In this document: piece after piece, positions 1 through 6,482 of the stretch
Numbering within the stretch: the stretch's first letter is position 1
Layout: each line of letters starts with the position of its first letter
Assembly (NCBI GenBank): GCA_013698215.1
Contig: JACCVJ010000167.1
Coordinates: 1-8,158 of the forward strand
Source of the DNA: Tatlockia sp.
GTDB lineage: Bacteria > Cyanobacteriota > Cyanobacteriia > Cyanobacteriales > Chroococcidiopsidaceae
DNA: 8,158 bases
Direction of reading: 5' to 3'
Notes under the pieces: model-generated
The model's database searches: none
What the model saw: the letters and a program-made list of their open reading frames with translations, nothing else
Told to the model about the DNA's origin: nothing
Program-made: the position numbers and the translations under genes

Positions 1-227
1 GCTAACTTTTCCACCAAAGCAAACTTAGAAGTTTTAATTAGCTGCTGAACATTGCTAATAATGCGGCGATAATCAATGGTATCTGTAATGCGATCGCTTG
101 AACCCGCTACAGACAAATCTAACCATAGCGTCACATCAACCTCAAACCATTGTCCTAAAACTTGTTCTTCCGCTAAGTAGCCAGTGTAGCCATAGCTGCG
201 AATCCCCGTTAATTGAATCGAGTCCAT
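1..227 (-). CDS. folB: Dihydroneopterin aldolase FolB, N-terminal part (gene runs off the window)
   Basis: FolB converts 7,8-dihydroneopterin to 6-hydroxymethyl-7,8-dihydropterin plus glycolaldehyde in cytosolic tetrahydrofolate synthesis. The ATG is at 227 and the first 75 codons are present. The family is usually about 120 residues, so roughly the last 45 lie beyond base 1. The read begins MDSIQLTGIRSYGYTG, followed by the conserved block with Glu20-Glu21, Gly25-Gln26 and Phe28-x-Val-Asp31. Next come the D-T-I-D-Y element with Tyr53 and a K-F-x-L-V-E-K motif with Glu73. These correspond to active-site Glu22, Tyr54 and Glu74 of the S. aureus enzyme. The catalytic Lys near residue 100 is outside the window and cannot be checked. 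The gene is divergent from menD, with about 67 bases between start codons. One HIP1 octamer lies inside it (90-97). Identification is by recognised motifs, not by search. Confidence 0.93.
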   Translation of the reverse strand, partial: MDSIQLTGIRSYGYTGYLAEEQVLGQWFEVDVTLWLDLSVAGSSDRITDTIDYRRIISNVQQLIKTSKFALVEKL

Positions 228-294
228 AGTATTCCCCAAACCAATAGTTAAAATAGTATGAGCTTACTTTAATGATGGGGTTTATCCCCGATTG
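228..294. promoter_or_regulatory. Divergent folB/menD intergenic region
   Basis: This 67-base gap must hold the 5' signals of both divergent genes. A TAGTAT at 254-259 (+) resembles a -10 box, but no convincing -35 lies 17 bases upstream. A short hairpin is possible (GGGG 277-280 with CCCC 286-289) directly before the menD start. No clear Shine-Dalgarno site is seen for menD. The assignment as a promoter region rests on geometry only. Confidence 0.4.
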
Positions 295-2019
295 ATGATT
301 GATTATAGAAACACCAACTTACTTTTTGCTTCCGTACTAACAGAAACGTTAAAGCGTCTAGGATTAACTACTGCCGTCATCTGTCCAGGATCGCGTTCTA
401 CGCCCCTTGCGATCGCCTTTGCCAGCCAAATAGGTATAGAAGCCTTACCAGTCCTTGACGAGCGTTCGGCTGCCTTCTTTGCCCTGGGAATAGCCCGTAG
501 ATGCAAGCTTCCGGTAGCGCTGGTATGTACTTCGGGTACGGCGGGAGCAAATTTTTACCCAGCAATCATTGAAGCTAAAGAAAGTAGAATCCCATTACTT
601 GTTTTAACTTGCGATCGCCCACCAGAACTTAGAGACTGTCATTCGGGACAAACTATCGATCAATTAAAATTGTACGGTACTTACCCAAATTGGCAAACAG
701 AACTAGCTTTACCATCGGTGGACGTAGGGATGTTGGCATATTTGCGCCAAACAATTATTCATGCTTGGGAAAGGGCGCTTTATCCTGTAGCTGGCGTGGT
801 GCATATAAATATACCTTTGCGAGATCCTTTAGCGCCGCTTCCTGACGGGATTGCAGATAACTTGTTGGATGAGGAATTTTTTAGTAGCATTTTTCAGCAA
901 TCAGTTAAATGTCTGTACAACGTGCCTAGTTTTCCGGTGCAATGGCAGAAATCTCAGCGCGGTATTATTATCGCTGGGGTTGCTCAACCAGAAAATGCGC
1001 GAGAATATGTAAGTGCGATCGCTCATTTGTCTAAACTCCTTCAGTTTCCCGTATTAGCTGAAGGTTTATCCCCAGTTAGAAATTACGCAGACTTAAATCC
1101 TTATCTTATTTCTACCTACGATTTACTGCTAAGAAACTCTGAGTTATCTAAGCAACTTCAGCCAGAAGTTGTAATTCAAATAGGCGAACTACCTACCAGT
1201 AAAGAGTTACGAAACTGGCTAACTTCTTCTCAAACTGAAAGATGGATTATTGACTCTAGTAATCATAATTTAGATCCACTTCATGGTAAAACAACTCATT
1301 GGCAAACTTCTATAGAGCAATTAGCAGAAACTTATAGGTTTTCCCCCAAAGCTTACAACTCTTATTTACAACTATGGTGCGAATGTGAAGCTAAAGCTAG
1401 AGCAAATGTAGATAGTACCATGGTAGAAATAGAGCAAATATTTGAATGTAAAACTGCTTGGCTATTGTCAAAAGCCCTACCTACAAAAACACCGTTATTT
1501 ATTTCTAATAGTATGCCAGTAAGAGATGTAGAGTTTTTCTGGCAACCTAACACCTCAAACATTCAACCCTTTTTTAATCGCGGTGCAAATGGGATTGATG
1601 GTAGTTTATCCACAGCTTTAGGTATAGCGCATCGTCAGCAAAGTAGTGTGATGCTAACAGGAGATTTAGCTTTGTTGCATGATACTAATGGATTTTTATT
1701 AAATAACAAATTTATTGGACATCTAACAATTATTTTGATTAATAATAATGGTGGCGGTATTTTTGAAATGTTACCTATTTCTAAATTTGAACCACCTTTT
1801 GAAGACTTTTTTGCTACGCCTCAAAATATTAACTTTGCTAAACTATGTGAAACTTACAATGTAGAACATGAGTTGATTAATTCTTGGGAACAATTACAGC
1901 AAAGATTAAAAAAGCTTCCAAGTTCAGGAATCAGAGTTTTAGAATTACAAACTAATCGTAAATTAGATGCAAAATGGAGACAAGAAAATCTAGGTAAATT
2001 TGCAGCAGATATAGTTTAA
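295..2019 (+). CDS. menD: 2-succinyl-5-enolpyruvyl-6-hydroxy-3-cyclohexene-1-carboxylate synthase (SEPHCHC synthase) MenD
   Basis: MenD is a thiamine-diphosphate enzyme that adds the succinic semialdehyde unit derived from 2-oxoglutarate to isochorismate. In cyanobacteria the Men pathway makes phylloquinone, the A1 acceptor of photosystem I. Numbered from ATG 295 (574 residues, normal for the family), the N-terminal PYR domain has CPGSRSTPL at 30-38 and DERSAAF with Glu56, equivalent to catalytic Glu55 of the E. coli enzyme. The C-terminal PP domain has the metal/ThDP motif G456-D-L with L-H-D-x-N, and N483-N-N-G-G-G-I-F. A TTG at 292 immediately precedes this ATG in frame. I prefer the ATG because cyanobacterial MenD proteins usually begin with Met-x-Asp-Phe/Tyr-Arg-Asn. 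The stop overlaps the stop of the convergent methyltransferase gene. Base composition changes along the gene, from about 55% GC at 361-540 to about 30% at 1741-1980. Three HIP1 sites fall in its first 730 bases. Confidence 0.97.
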   Translation: MIDYRNTNLLFASVLTETLKRLGLTTAVICPGSRSTPLAIAFASQIGIEALPVLDERSAAFFALGIARRCKLPVALVCTSGTAGANFYPAIIEAKESRIPLLVLTCDRPPELRDCHSGQTIDQLKLYGTYPNWQTELALPSVDVGMLAYLRQTIIHAWERALYPVAGVVHINIPLRDPLAPLPDGIADNLLDEEFFSSIFQQSVKCLYNVPSFPVQWQKSQRGIIIAGVAQPENAREYVSAIAHLSKLLQFPVLAEGLSPVRNYADLNPYLISTYDLLLRNSELSKQLQPEVVIQIGELPTSKELRNWLTSSQTERWIIDSSNHNLDPLHGKTTHWQTSIEQLAETYRFSPKAYNSYLQLWCECEAKARANVDSTMVEIEQIFECKTAWLLSKALPTKTPLFISNSMPVRDVEFFWQPNTSNIQPFFNRGANGIDGSLSTALGIAHRQQSSVMLTGDLALLHDTNGFLLNNKFIGHLTIILINNNGGGIFEMLPISKFEPPFEDFFATPQNINFAKLCETYNVEHELINSWEQLQQRLKKLPSSGIRVLELQTNRKLDAKWRQENLGKFAADIV

Positions 2020-2744
2020 GCTTTGACAAAAATTAGCAAATGCTGAGATGGTAAAAAGCTTTTAGTTTCTACCCATTTTAAACCTACGTTTGACATCTCT
2101 TTGATTGCTTGCTTCTGCGTCATTTTGTGTAGCTTTTTAATCGCAATAAACGGATTTTCTCGCCGATATTCAACTAATACTACTTTGCCTTCTGGTTTCA
2201 GTGCTTTAACAACTTCTTGCATTACTTCACGGGGTTGCGATAACTCATGATAGGCATCTACCATAATTGCTAAATCAATGCTATTTTCCGGCAAGTTAGG
2301 ATTAGTAAGACTCCCTAAAATAGGCTCTACATTAGTAATTTTATTTTCATTTTTTAAAAACTCAATAATGTCTAACATCTCTGGCTGAATATCTACAGCG
2401 AAGACCTTGCCTAAAGATAACTTTTGTGCTAACTTAAAGCTAAAATAGCCTGTACCTGCGCCTATATCCGCCACAATATCTGTAGGTTCAAGATTCAAAG
2501 CATCTATTAGCTGCTGCGGCTGTTCTTCAACTTCCCGCGATGGACGTTCTAACCACAGTGCCTCAGTATGCCCCATAACCTTAGCTATCTCTCTACCTTG
2601 ATAAAACTTACCAATACCGTCAGGGCTGTGGATAGTTTTGGATTGATAAATATTATCAGTGGTTGCGGCTACTGTTGCACATCCACTTAACAGCAGACAA
2701 CAGCAAAGAATGCAGAGTTTTAGGGCGAGAAAATGCTTAAACAT
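2016..2744 (-). CDS. Class I SAM-dependent methyltransferase with lipoprotein signal peptide
   Basis: The 242-residue product starts with a classic lipoprotein signal: basic Lys3, a very hydrophobic core rich in Cys and Leu, then lipobox Leu19-Ser20-Gly21-Cys22. After this comes a conserved segment with G-I-G-K-F-Y (43-48), G-R-E-I-A (50-54), and W-L-E-R-P (64-68). The Rossmann methyltransferase fold follows: motif I D-I-G-A-G-T-G at 93-99, acidic Asp118 ending strand 2 (ribose contact), and an acidic V-D-A-Y-H-E-L stretch near 160. I recognise the family as one found in cyanobacteria and other bacteria, but know no firm substrate. The next in-frame ATG (codon 57) would remove conserved residues, so the signal peptide appears genuine. 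The predicted product is therefore membrane-anchored outside the cytoplasm, which is odd for a SAM-dependent enzyme. GGAAG lies just before the ATG, overlapping the end of the upstream cytochrome gene, from which it is separated by one base. The two are almost certainly co-transcribed. Confidence 0.9.
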   Translation of the reverse strand: MFKHFLALKLCILCCCLLLSGCATVAATTDNIYQSKTIHSPDGIGKFYQGREIAKVMGHTEALWLERPSREVEEQPQQLIDALNLEPTDIVADIGAGTGYFSFKLAQKLSLGKVFAVDIQPEMLDIIEFLKNENKITNVEPILGSLTNPNLPENSIDLAIMVDAYHELSQPREVMQEVVKALKPEGKVVLVEYRRENPFIAIKKLHKMTQKQAIKEMSNVGLKWVETKSFLPSQHLLIFVKA

Positions 2745-2745
2745 A

Positions 2746-3078
2746 TTACTTCCAGCCCTGTGCTGCTTGCTCTAATACATAGGCTGAGACATCAACAATT
2801 TGCTGCTCAGTGAGACGACCTTTGTAAGCTGGCATAGCATATTGACCATTTTTGATTAATTGGGCGATCGCATCAGTGGAATCCATCCCAAATTTCTTTA
2901 GTGCATTTGACCTTAAACTCTTATTACGCCTAACAATATTACCACCGTTGATATGGCAACCCGCACAGTTATTAGTAAAAAGTGTCGCTGTCTCCCTTGT
3001 TGATGTCGCCAAAGCTGGAGGAGTGGCAAGGATTAAGAATGCGATCGCACTTGCTAAAATAAATATCAACTTTCTCAT
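2746..3078 (-). CDS. Cytochrome c6-like protein (PetJ family, atypical haem pocket)
   Basis: This is a soluble class I c-type cytochrome, expected in the thylakoid lumen or periplasm. With ATG at 3078 it is 110 residues. A TTG 12 bases further upstream (3090) is a less likely start. The Sec signal peptide is residues 1-24 with A-L-A before the cleavage site, leaving a mature 86 residues, the usual c6 size. Haem binding is C38-A-G-C-H42, and axial Met82 lies in Y-A-M-P-A-Y. The C-terminal helix ends with V-S-A-Y-V-L and the c6 hallmark terminal W-K. Compared from memory with plastocyanin-replacing c6, spacing matches without gaps from CxxCH to the Met loop. However, the conserved Gln three residues before N-G is Leu74. 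That position is known to tune haem potential and is hydrophobic in c6A, so this may be a c6B/c6C-type protein rather than the main PSI donor. That subgroup call is inference. It lies one base upstream of the methyltransferase gene. It carries HIP1 at 2864-2871 and 3041-3048. Confidence 0.92.
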   Translation of the reverse strand: MRKLIFILASAIAFLILATPPALATSTRETATLFTNNCAGCHINGGNIVRRNKSLRSNALKKFGMDSTDAIAQLIKNGQYAMPAYKGRLTEQQIVDVSAYVLEQAAQGWK

Positions 3079-3270
3079 TAATTTAACCAATCTTCTTTAA
3101 TACTTATTTTAGTAGCAACCTAAACATTCATCCCTTAGCTACCTTAAGGTTTTTATTACTAGCTAAGGAAATTGCGACTCGCCTAAGACTATTATTCGGT
3201 AGGCTTATAAAATACAAGGTAGATGTGCTAGTGCGATTTCTAAACTTTAAAACTACTTAATTTCGTCGTA
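3079..3270. promoter_or_regulatory. Divergent cytochrome/kinase intergenic region
   Basis: This 192-base region must contain promoters for the cytochrome operon (-) and the kinase operon (+). TATAAA/TAAAAT occurs at 3206-3213 (+), about 60 bases before the kinase ATG, but no matching -35 is evident. On the minus strand a TAAAAT lies about 25 bases upstream of the cytochrome ATG, also without a clear -35. The notable element is the dyad at 3133-3168, listed separately. No Shine-Dalgarno is seen before the kinase ATG. Confidence 0.45.
3133..3168. repeat. 9-bp perfect inverted repeat enclosing an 8-bp palindrome
   Basis: CCTTAGCTA at 3133-3141 is the exact reverse complement of TAGCTAAGG at 3160-3168, with an 18-base spacer. 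The spacer itself begins with the self-complementary CCTTAAGG (3142-3149), so CCTTA-type half sites recur three times in 36 bases. Placed between divergent start codons, this looks like an operator for a dimeric or tetrameric regulator. A weaker GCCTA/TAGGC pair follows at 3181-3204. The alternative is an RNA hairpin or terminator, but no gene ends upstream of it on either strand. The regulator is unknown. Confidence 0.5.
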
Positions 3271-4467
3271 ATGCAACCACCCATTCCCCGGCAAACAGTT
3301 CTTCAAAATCGCTATCGTTTAATTAAAATTTTAGGTCAAGGGGGGTTTGGGCGTACCTATTTGGCAGAAGATATAGGACGATTTAAGGAGTTAGTTGCCC
3401 TCAAAGAGTTAATTCCCTTTCACAGTACGCCAGAGTCTTTAGCAAAGGCAAAACAGTTGTTTCAAAAAGAAGCAACGGTTTTATACAAAATTCATCATCC
3501 CCAAATTCCGCAGTTTAGAGCTACTTTTGAGCAAGATGGGCGGCTGTTTTTAGTCCAAGACTATATAGCAGGCAAAACTTACTGGAAATTACTGCAAGAA
3601 AGGCAAGGGATAGGTAAAACTTTGACCGAAGTAGAGATAATCCAACTATTGCAGCAAATATTACCTGTACTTGCTCATTTACACGTTAGGGGCATTATTC
3701 ACCGCGATATATCCCCTGATAACATTATTGAGCGCGAGGTCGATTCTAAGCCCGTATTGATTGATTTTGGTGTAGTTAACGAAATAGCTACCCAAATTCA
3801 AGCAATTAATCCGGCTTTAGTCACAACAACGGTAGGGAAGCTAGGCTACGCGCCGATTGAACAAATGCAAACCGGGAGGGCTTACGCTAGTAGCGATCTG
3901 TATTCCTTGGCAGTCAGCGCTATAGTTTTACTTACAGGCAAGCAGCCTCCAGAATTATTTGATGATGAACAATTTACTTGGAATTGGCAAAGGTGGACGA
4001 AGGTAAGTCCAGAATTTGCTTCTTTACTTGATCGGATGCTCAGTTACAAGCCGAGCGATCGCTATCAGTCGGTTGCAGAGGTCGCCAAAGCCCTGCAATC
4101 GGTGGTAGAACCCCAGTCCCAACAGGCGAAATTCCCCGCCCCAGCAAGCCTGCCACCTGTCGCTACGTTGCCGCAAAAGGAGGCAACTTCTCCTCTCCCA
4201 GCTATTACCCCCTCCCAAATAAATACAATGGCGATCGGTCGCCGTCCTGACGAAATTAAACCAATTCCTACCAAACAATTACAACCAACAGTTACCAAGC
4301 TATCGATTTGGGAACGTTGGTGGACGTTCGCTCTAATCTATGTAGCAGCAGCTTTAATTGCTGGCGGTACTTCTTTGTTATTCGTAAGTTGGTTATTAAG
4401 TCAAAATGACAAAGTAGCGCCGCAAACTTTCCCTTCGCCGCTAATTTCCGAACCCCCTACTAATTAA
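3271..4467 (+). CDS. Membrane-anchored Hanks-type Ser/Thr protein kinase (HRDIS variant)
   Basis: This 398-residue product has a eukaryotic-type kinase domain at about 15-285. The Gly-rich loop is G22-Q-G-G-F-G27, the ATP-anchoring Lys is K45 (A-L-K-E-L), and the helix-C Glu is E67. The catalytic loop is H144-R-D146-I-S-P-D-N151 and the Mg motif is D165-F-G. G-Y-A-P-I-E-Q stands in place of the usual APE, followed by S-S-D-L-Y-S-L-A. The catalytic-loop Lys of HRDxKxxN is Ser148. As I recall, this HRDISPDN form occurs in a cyanobacterial kinase subgroup, so it need not mean loss of activity. A Pro-rich linker (about 285-340) leads to a Trp-flanked membrane segment (about 350-375) and a 22-residue tail, which predicts a cytoplasmic kinase with one C-terminal membrane anchor. 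No sensor domain is seen. It is followed 9 bases later by bioD on the same strand, suggesting co-transcription. The substrate is unknown. Confidence 0.93.
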   Translation: MQPPIPRQTVLQNRYRLIKILGQGGFGRTYLAEDIGRFKELVALKELIPFHSTPESLAKAKQLFQKEATVLYKIHHPQIPQFRATFEQDGRLFLVQDYIAGKTYWKLLQERQGIGKTLTEVEIIQLLQQILPVLAHLHVRGIIHRDISPDNIIEREVDSKPVLIDFGVVNEIATQIQAINPALVTTTVGKLGYAPIEQMQTGRAYASSDLYSLAVSAIVLLTGKQPPELFDDEQFTWNWQRWTKVSPEFASLLDRMLSYKPSDRYQSVAEVAKALQSVVEPQSQQAKFPAPASLPPVATLPQKEATSPLPAITPSQINTMAIGRRPDEIKPIPTKQLQPTVTKLSIWERWWTFALIYVAAALIAGGTSLLFVSWLLSQNDKVAPQTFPSPLISEPPTN

Positions 4468-4468
4468 C

Positions 4469-4472
4469 AGGA
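4469..4472 (+). promoter_or_regulatory. Shine-Dalgarno AGGA deciding the TTG start of bioD
   Basis: AGGA immediately follows the kinase stop codon (4465-4467) and lies 4 bases before TTG 4477. Together with the essential P-loop just downstream, it supports initiation at this TTG. It also suggests that ribosomes finishing the kinase gene could re-initiate on bioD. Confidence 0.55.
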
Positions 4473-4476
4473 TATT

Positions 4477-5196
4477 TTGAACGCATTACTAATTACAGGT
4501 ACAGATACCGAAACGGGTAAAACTGTTTTGACCACCGCACTAGCGGCTTATTGGCAAAGGTTTGTTTCTCCTAGTTTGGGGATTATGAAGCCCATTCAAG
4601 CCGGAATTGGCGATCGCGAACTATATTCGCAATTATTTACTCTCAACCAATCTATCGACGAAATAAATCCTTTATACTTTGACGCACCTTTAGCCCCGCC
4701 TATTGCCGCCGCCAAGGAAGGACGCACGATAGACTTAGGTTTAGTATGGCAAAAGTTCCAACAATTAATATCGGCGCGAGATTTGGTGTTAGTAGAAGCC
4801 TTGGGAGGGCTAGGATCTCCGATAAGTAACGAATTTACCGTCGCCGACTTAGCCGCCGAATGGCGATTGCCAACGGTTTTAGTAGTTCCTGTAAAATTAG
4901 GCGCAATTTCTCAAGCTGTGGCTAATGTAGCTTTAGCTAGGCTAACAGGCGTTGCTCTTAAAGGCATTATTTTAAACTGCGTGCAACCAGTTACAAAAGC
5001 GCAAATTAACGATTTGACACCTGTAGACTTAATTCAATCTCTAACTAATATTCCTGTATTAGGCTGTTTGCCTTACTTAGAAAACCCCACAGACTTAGAC
5101 AAACTAGCTCAAGTAACTGCAAATTTAGACTTAGAAAGATTAATGCCTTTTACTTTATCTTCTGCCAATCGTAAACCGATCTCTTTACCAAATTAG
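4477..5196 (+). CDS. bioD: ATP-dependent dethiobiotin synthetase BioD
   Basis: BioD closes the ureido ring of dethiobiotin from 7,8-diaminopelargonate, CO2 and ATP, the step before biotin synthase. The 239-residue product is slightly longer than the E. coli enzyme (about 225). The P-loop GTDTETGKT is at residues 8-16. Lys38 sits in M-K-P-I-Q-A-G, matching the substrate-binding Lys37. V-E107-A-L-G-G corresponds to the VEGAGG Mg/ATP motif, with Ala in place of the first Gly. V-P-V-K-L-G-A-I follows near residue 140. The start is TTG: the first in-frame ATG is codon 37, after the P-loop, so it cannot be used. No other biotin genes lie in the window, as is common in cyanobacteria where bio genes are scattered. 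It sits 9 bases after the kinase gene. A HIP1 site is at 4610-4617. Confidence 0.93.
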   Translation: MNALLITGTDTETGKTVLTTALAAYWQRFVSPSLGIMKPIQAGIGDRELYSQLFTLNQSIDEINPLYFDAPLAPPIAAAKEGRTIDLGLVWQKFQQLISARDLVLVEALGGLGSPISNEFTVADLAAEWRLPTVLVVPVKLGAISQAVANVALARLTGVALKGIILNCVQPVTKAQINDLTPVDLIQSLTNIPVLGCLPYLENPTDLDKLAQVTANLDLERLMPFTLSSANRKPISLPN

Positions 5197-5252
5197 GGTA
5201 AAGCAAATAAAGAATAGTTGGATAAAATTTAGTTAAATCTCTAATTGAAAAC

Positions 5253-6467
5253 ATGGTTGCTACTTCAATAAATCCGCTTAATATCGATTTATCGAGCATT
5301 CGGGCAGAAATTAGAGCATTACAACCGCAAATTGTGCAATGGCGGCGAAAAATTCATCAATACCCAGAATTAGGCTTTAAAGAACAATTAACAGCCCAAT
5401 TTATCTCCCAAAAGCTCCAGCAATGGGGTATTGAGCATCAAACAGAAATTGCCCATACAGGAATAGTTGCAATTATCCGCAGCCACAAAATAGGGAAAGT
5501 ATTGGCAATTCGGGCGGATATGGATGCTTTGCCAATTCAAGAACAAAATGAAGTAGATTATTGCTCAAAGCACGACGGCGTAATGCACGCTTGCGGTCAT
5601 GACGGACACACAGCGATCGCACTAGCTACAGCTTGCTACTTAGCCCAGCACCGCGATGATTTTACAGGTACAGTTAAAATCATCTTCCAACCTGCCGAGG
5701 AATCTCCAGGGGGCGCTAAACCAATGATTGCTGCTGGGGTGTTATCTAATCCCGATGTAGATGCAATTATTGGGCTGCATTTGTGGAATAATCTTCCCCT
5801 GGGTACGGTGGGAGTCCGCGAAGGTGCATTAATGGCGGCGGTGGAGTGTTTTCGCGCGCGGATTTTGGGCAAAGGCGGACACGGTGCAATGCCTCATCAA
5901 ACTGTAGATTCTATTGTGGTTGCAGCGCAAATTGTCAGCGCTTTACAAACCGTTGTGGCGCGAAATATCGATCCCATAGAATCAGCCGTAGTAACGGTGG
6001 GCGAATTTCATGCAGGTACAGCATTAAATATTATTGCCGATACCGCCCAGCTAAACGGTACTGTACGTTATTTCCATCCCAAATTTGCCGGGTTTATCCA
6101 ACAAAGAATCGAACAAATTATTGCCGGAATATGCAGTAGTTACGGCGCAAAGTATGACTTAGAATACTGGCAACTTTACCCGCCAGTAATTAATAATAAA
6201 GACATTGCTCAATTAGTAAGGGAGCAAGCTATGACCGTTGTAGAAACTCCAGTGGGAATTGTGCCAGAATGCCAAACTATGGGCGGCGAAGATATGTCAT
6301 TTTTCTTGCAAGAAGTACCCGGTTGTTATTTCTTTTTGGGTTCTGCCAATATCATTAAAGACCTGGCTTATCCTCATCACCATCCTCGCTTTGATTTTGA
6401 TGAAACGGCGCTGATGATGGGAGTTGAAATATTTGTACGCTGCGTTGAAAAATTTTCCCCTCAATAG
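5253..6467 (+). CDS. M20D-family metal-dependent amidohydrolase (N-acyl-amino-acid / IAA-conjugate hydrolase type)
   Basis: This 404-residue product belongs to the M20 metallopeptidase clan, subfamily M20D, which includes hippurate hydrolase, bacterial N-acetyl amino acid amidohydrolases and plant ILR1-like auxin-conjugate hydrolases. Visible landmarks are R-R-x-I-H35-x-x-P-E-L-G (30s), R-A-D-M-D-A-L-P near 90, and metal-binding C114-G-H116-D-G-H119. Q-P-A-E149-E150 carries the catalytic and metal-ligand Glu, and H176 lies in G-L-H-L-W. The dimerisation (lid) domain contains G-K-G-G-H-G-A-M-P-H, and the C-terminal metal His is in H-H376-H-P-x-F-D-F-D-E. All ligands are present and no signal peptide is seen, so it is likely an active cytosolic enzyme that hydrolyses N-acyl amino acids. 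The exact substrate cannot be read from sequence. It starts 56 bases after bioD. TAAAAT at 5223-5228 could be a weak own -10 box, so it may or may not belong to the kinase-bioD transcript. A HIP1 site is at 5613-5620. Confidence 0.93.
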   Translation: MVATSINPLNIDLSSIRAEIRALQPQIVQWRRKIHQYPELGFKEQLTAQFISQKLQQWGIEHQTEIAHTGIVAIIRSHKIGKVLAIRADMDALPIQEQNEVDYCSKHDGVMHACGHDGHTAIALATACYLAQHRDDFTGTVKIIFQPAEESPGGAKPMIAAGVLSNPDVDAIIGLHLWNNLPLGTVGVREGALMAAVECFRARILGKGGHGAMPHQTVDSIVVAAQIVSALQTVVARNIDPIESAVVTVGEFHAGTALNIIADTAQLNGTVRYFHPKFAGFIQQRIEQIIAGICSSYGAKYDLEYWQLYPPVINNKDIAQLVREQAMTVVETPVGIVPECQTMGGEDMSFFLQEVPGCYFFLGSANIIKDLAYPHHHPRFDFDETALMMGVEIFVRCVEKFSPQ

Positions 6468-6482
6468 CTGTCAAACTAAGCT

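Noticed and set aside
292..294. TTG as menD start
   Set aside because: It is directly followed by ATG at 295, which gives the family-typical N-terminus. No Shine-Dalgarno favours the TTG.
303..506. Minus-strand ORF of 67 codons inside menD
   Set aside because: It lies antisense to the conserved MenD N-terminus, has no recognisable motif and is explained by the sense coding sequence.
1362..1562. Minus-strand ORF of 66 codons inside menD
   Set aside because: Antisense shadow of menD without motifs or a ribosome-binding site.
2852..3100. Plus-strand ORF of 82 codons over the cytochrome gene
   Set aside because: It is the antisense of a clear cytochrome with signal peptide, CxxCH and axial Met. 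Its hydrophobic stretches mirror the signal-peptide codons.
4024..4298. Two overlapping minus-strand ORFs (84 and 77 codons) in the kinase gene
   Set aside because: They lie opposite the kinase C-lobe and Pro-rich linker, a composition that keeps antisense frames open. No motifs were seen.
5636..6139. Minus-strand (78 codons) and out-of-frame plus-strand (97 codons) ORFs in the amidohydrolase gene
   Set aside because: The M20D frame has all metal ligands through this stretch. The Cys/Arg-rich alternative frame is a typical shadow and not a zinc protein.
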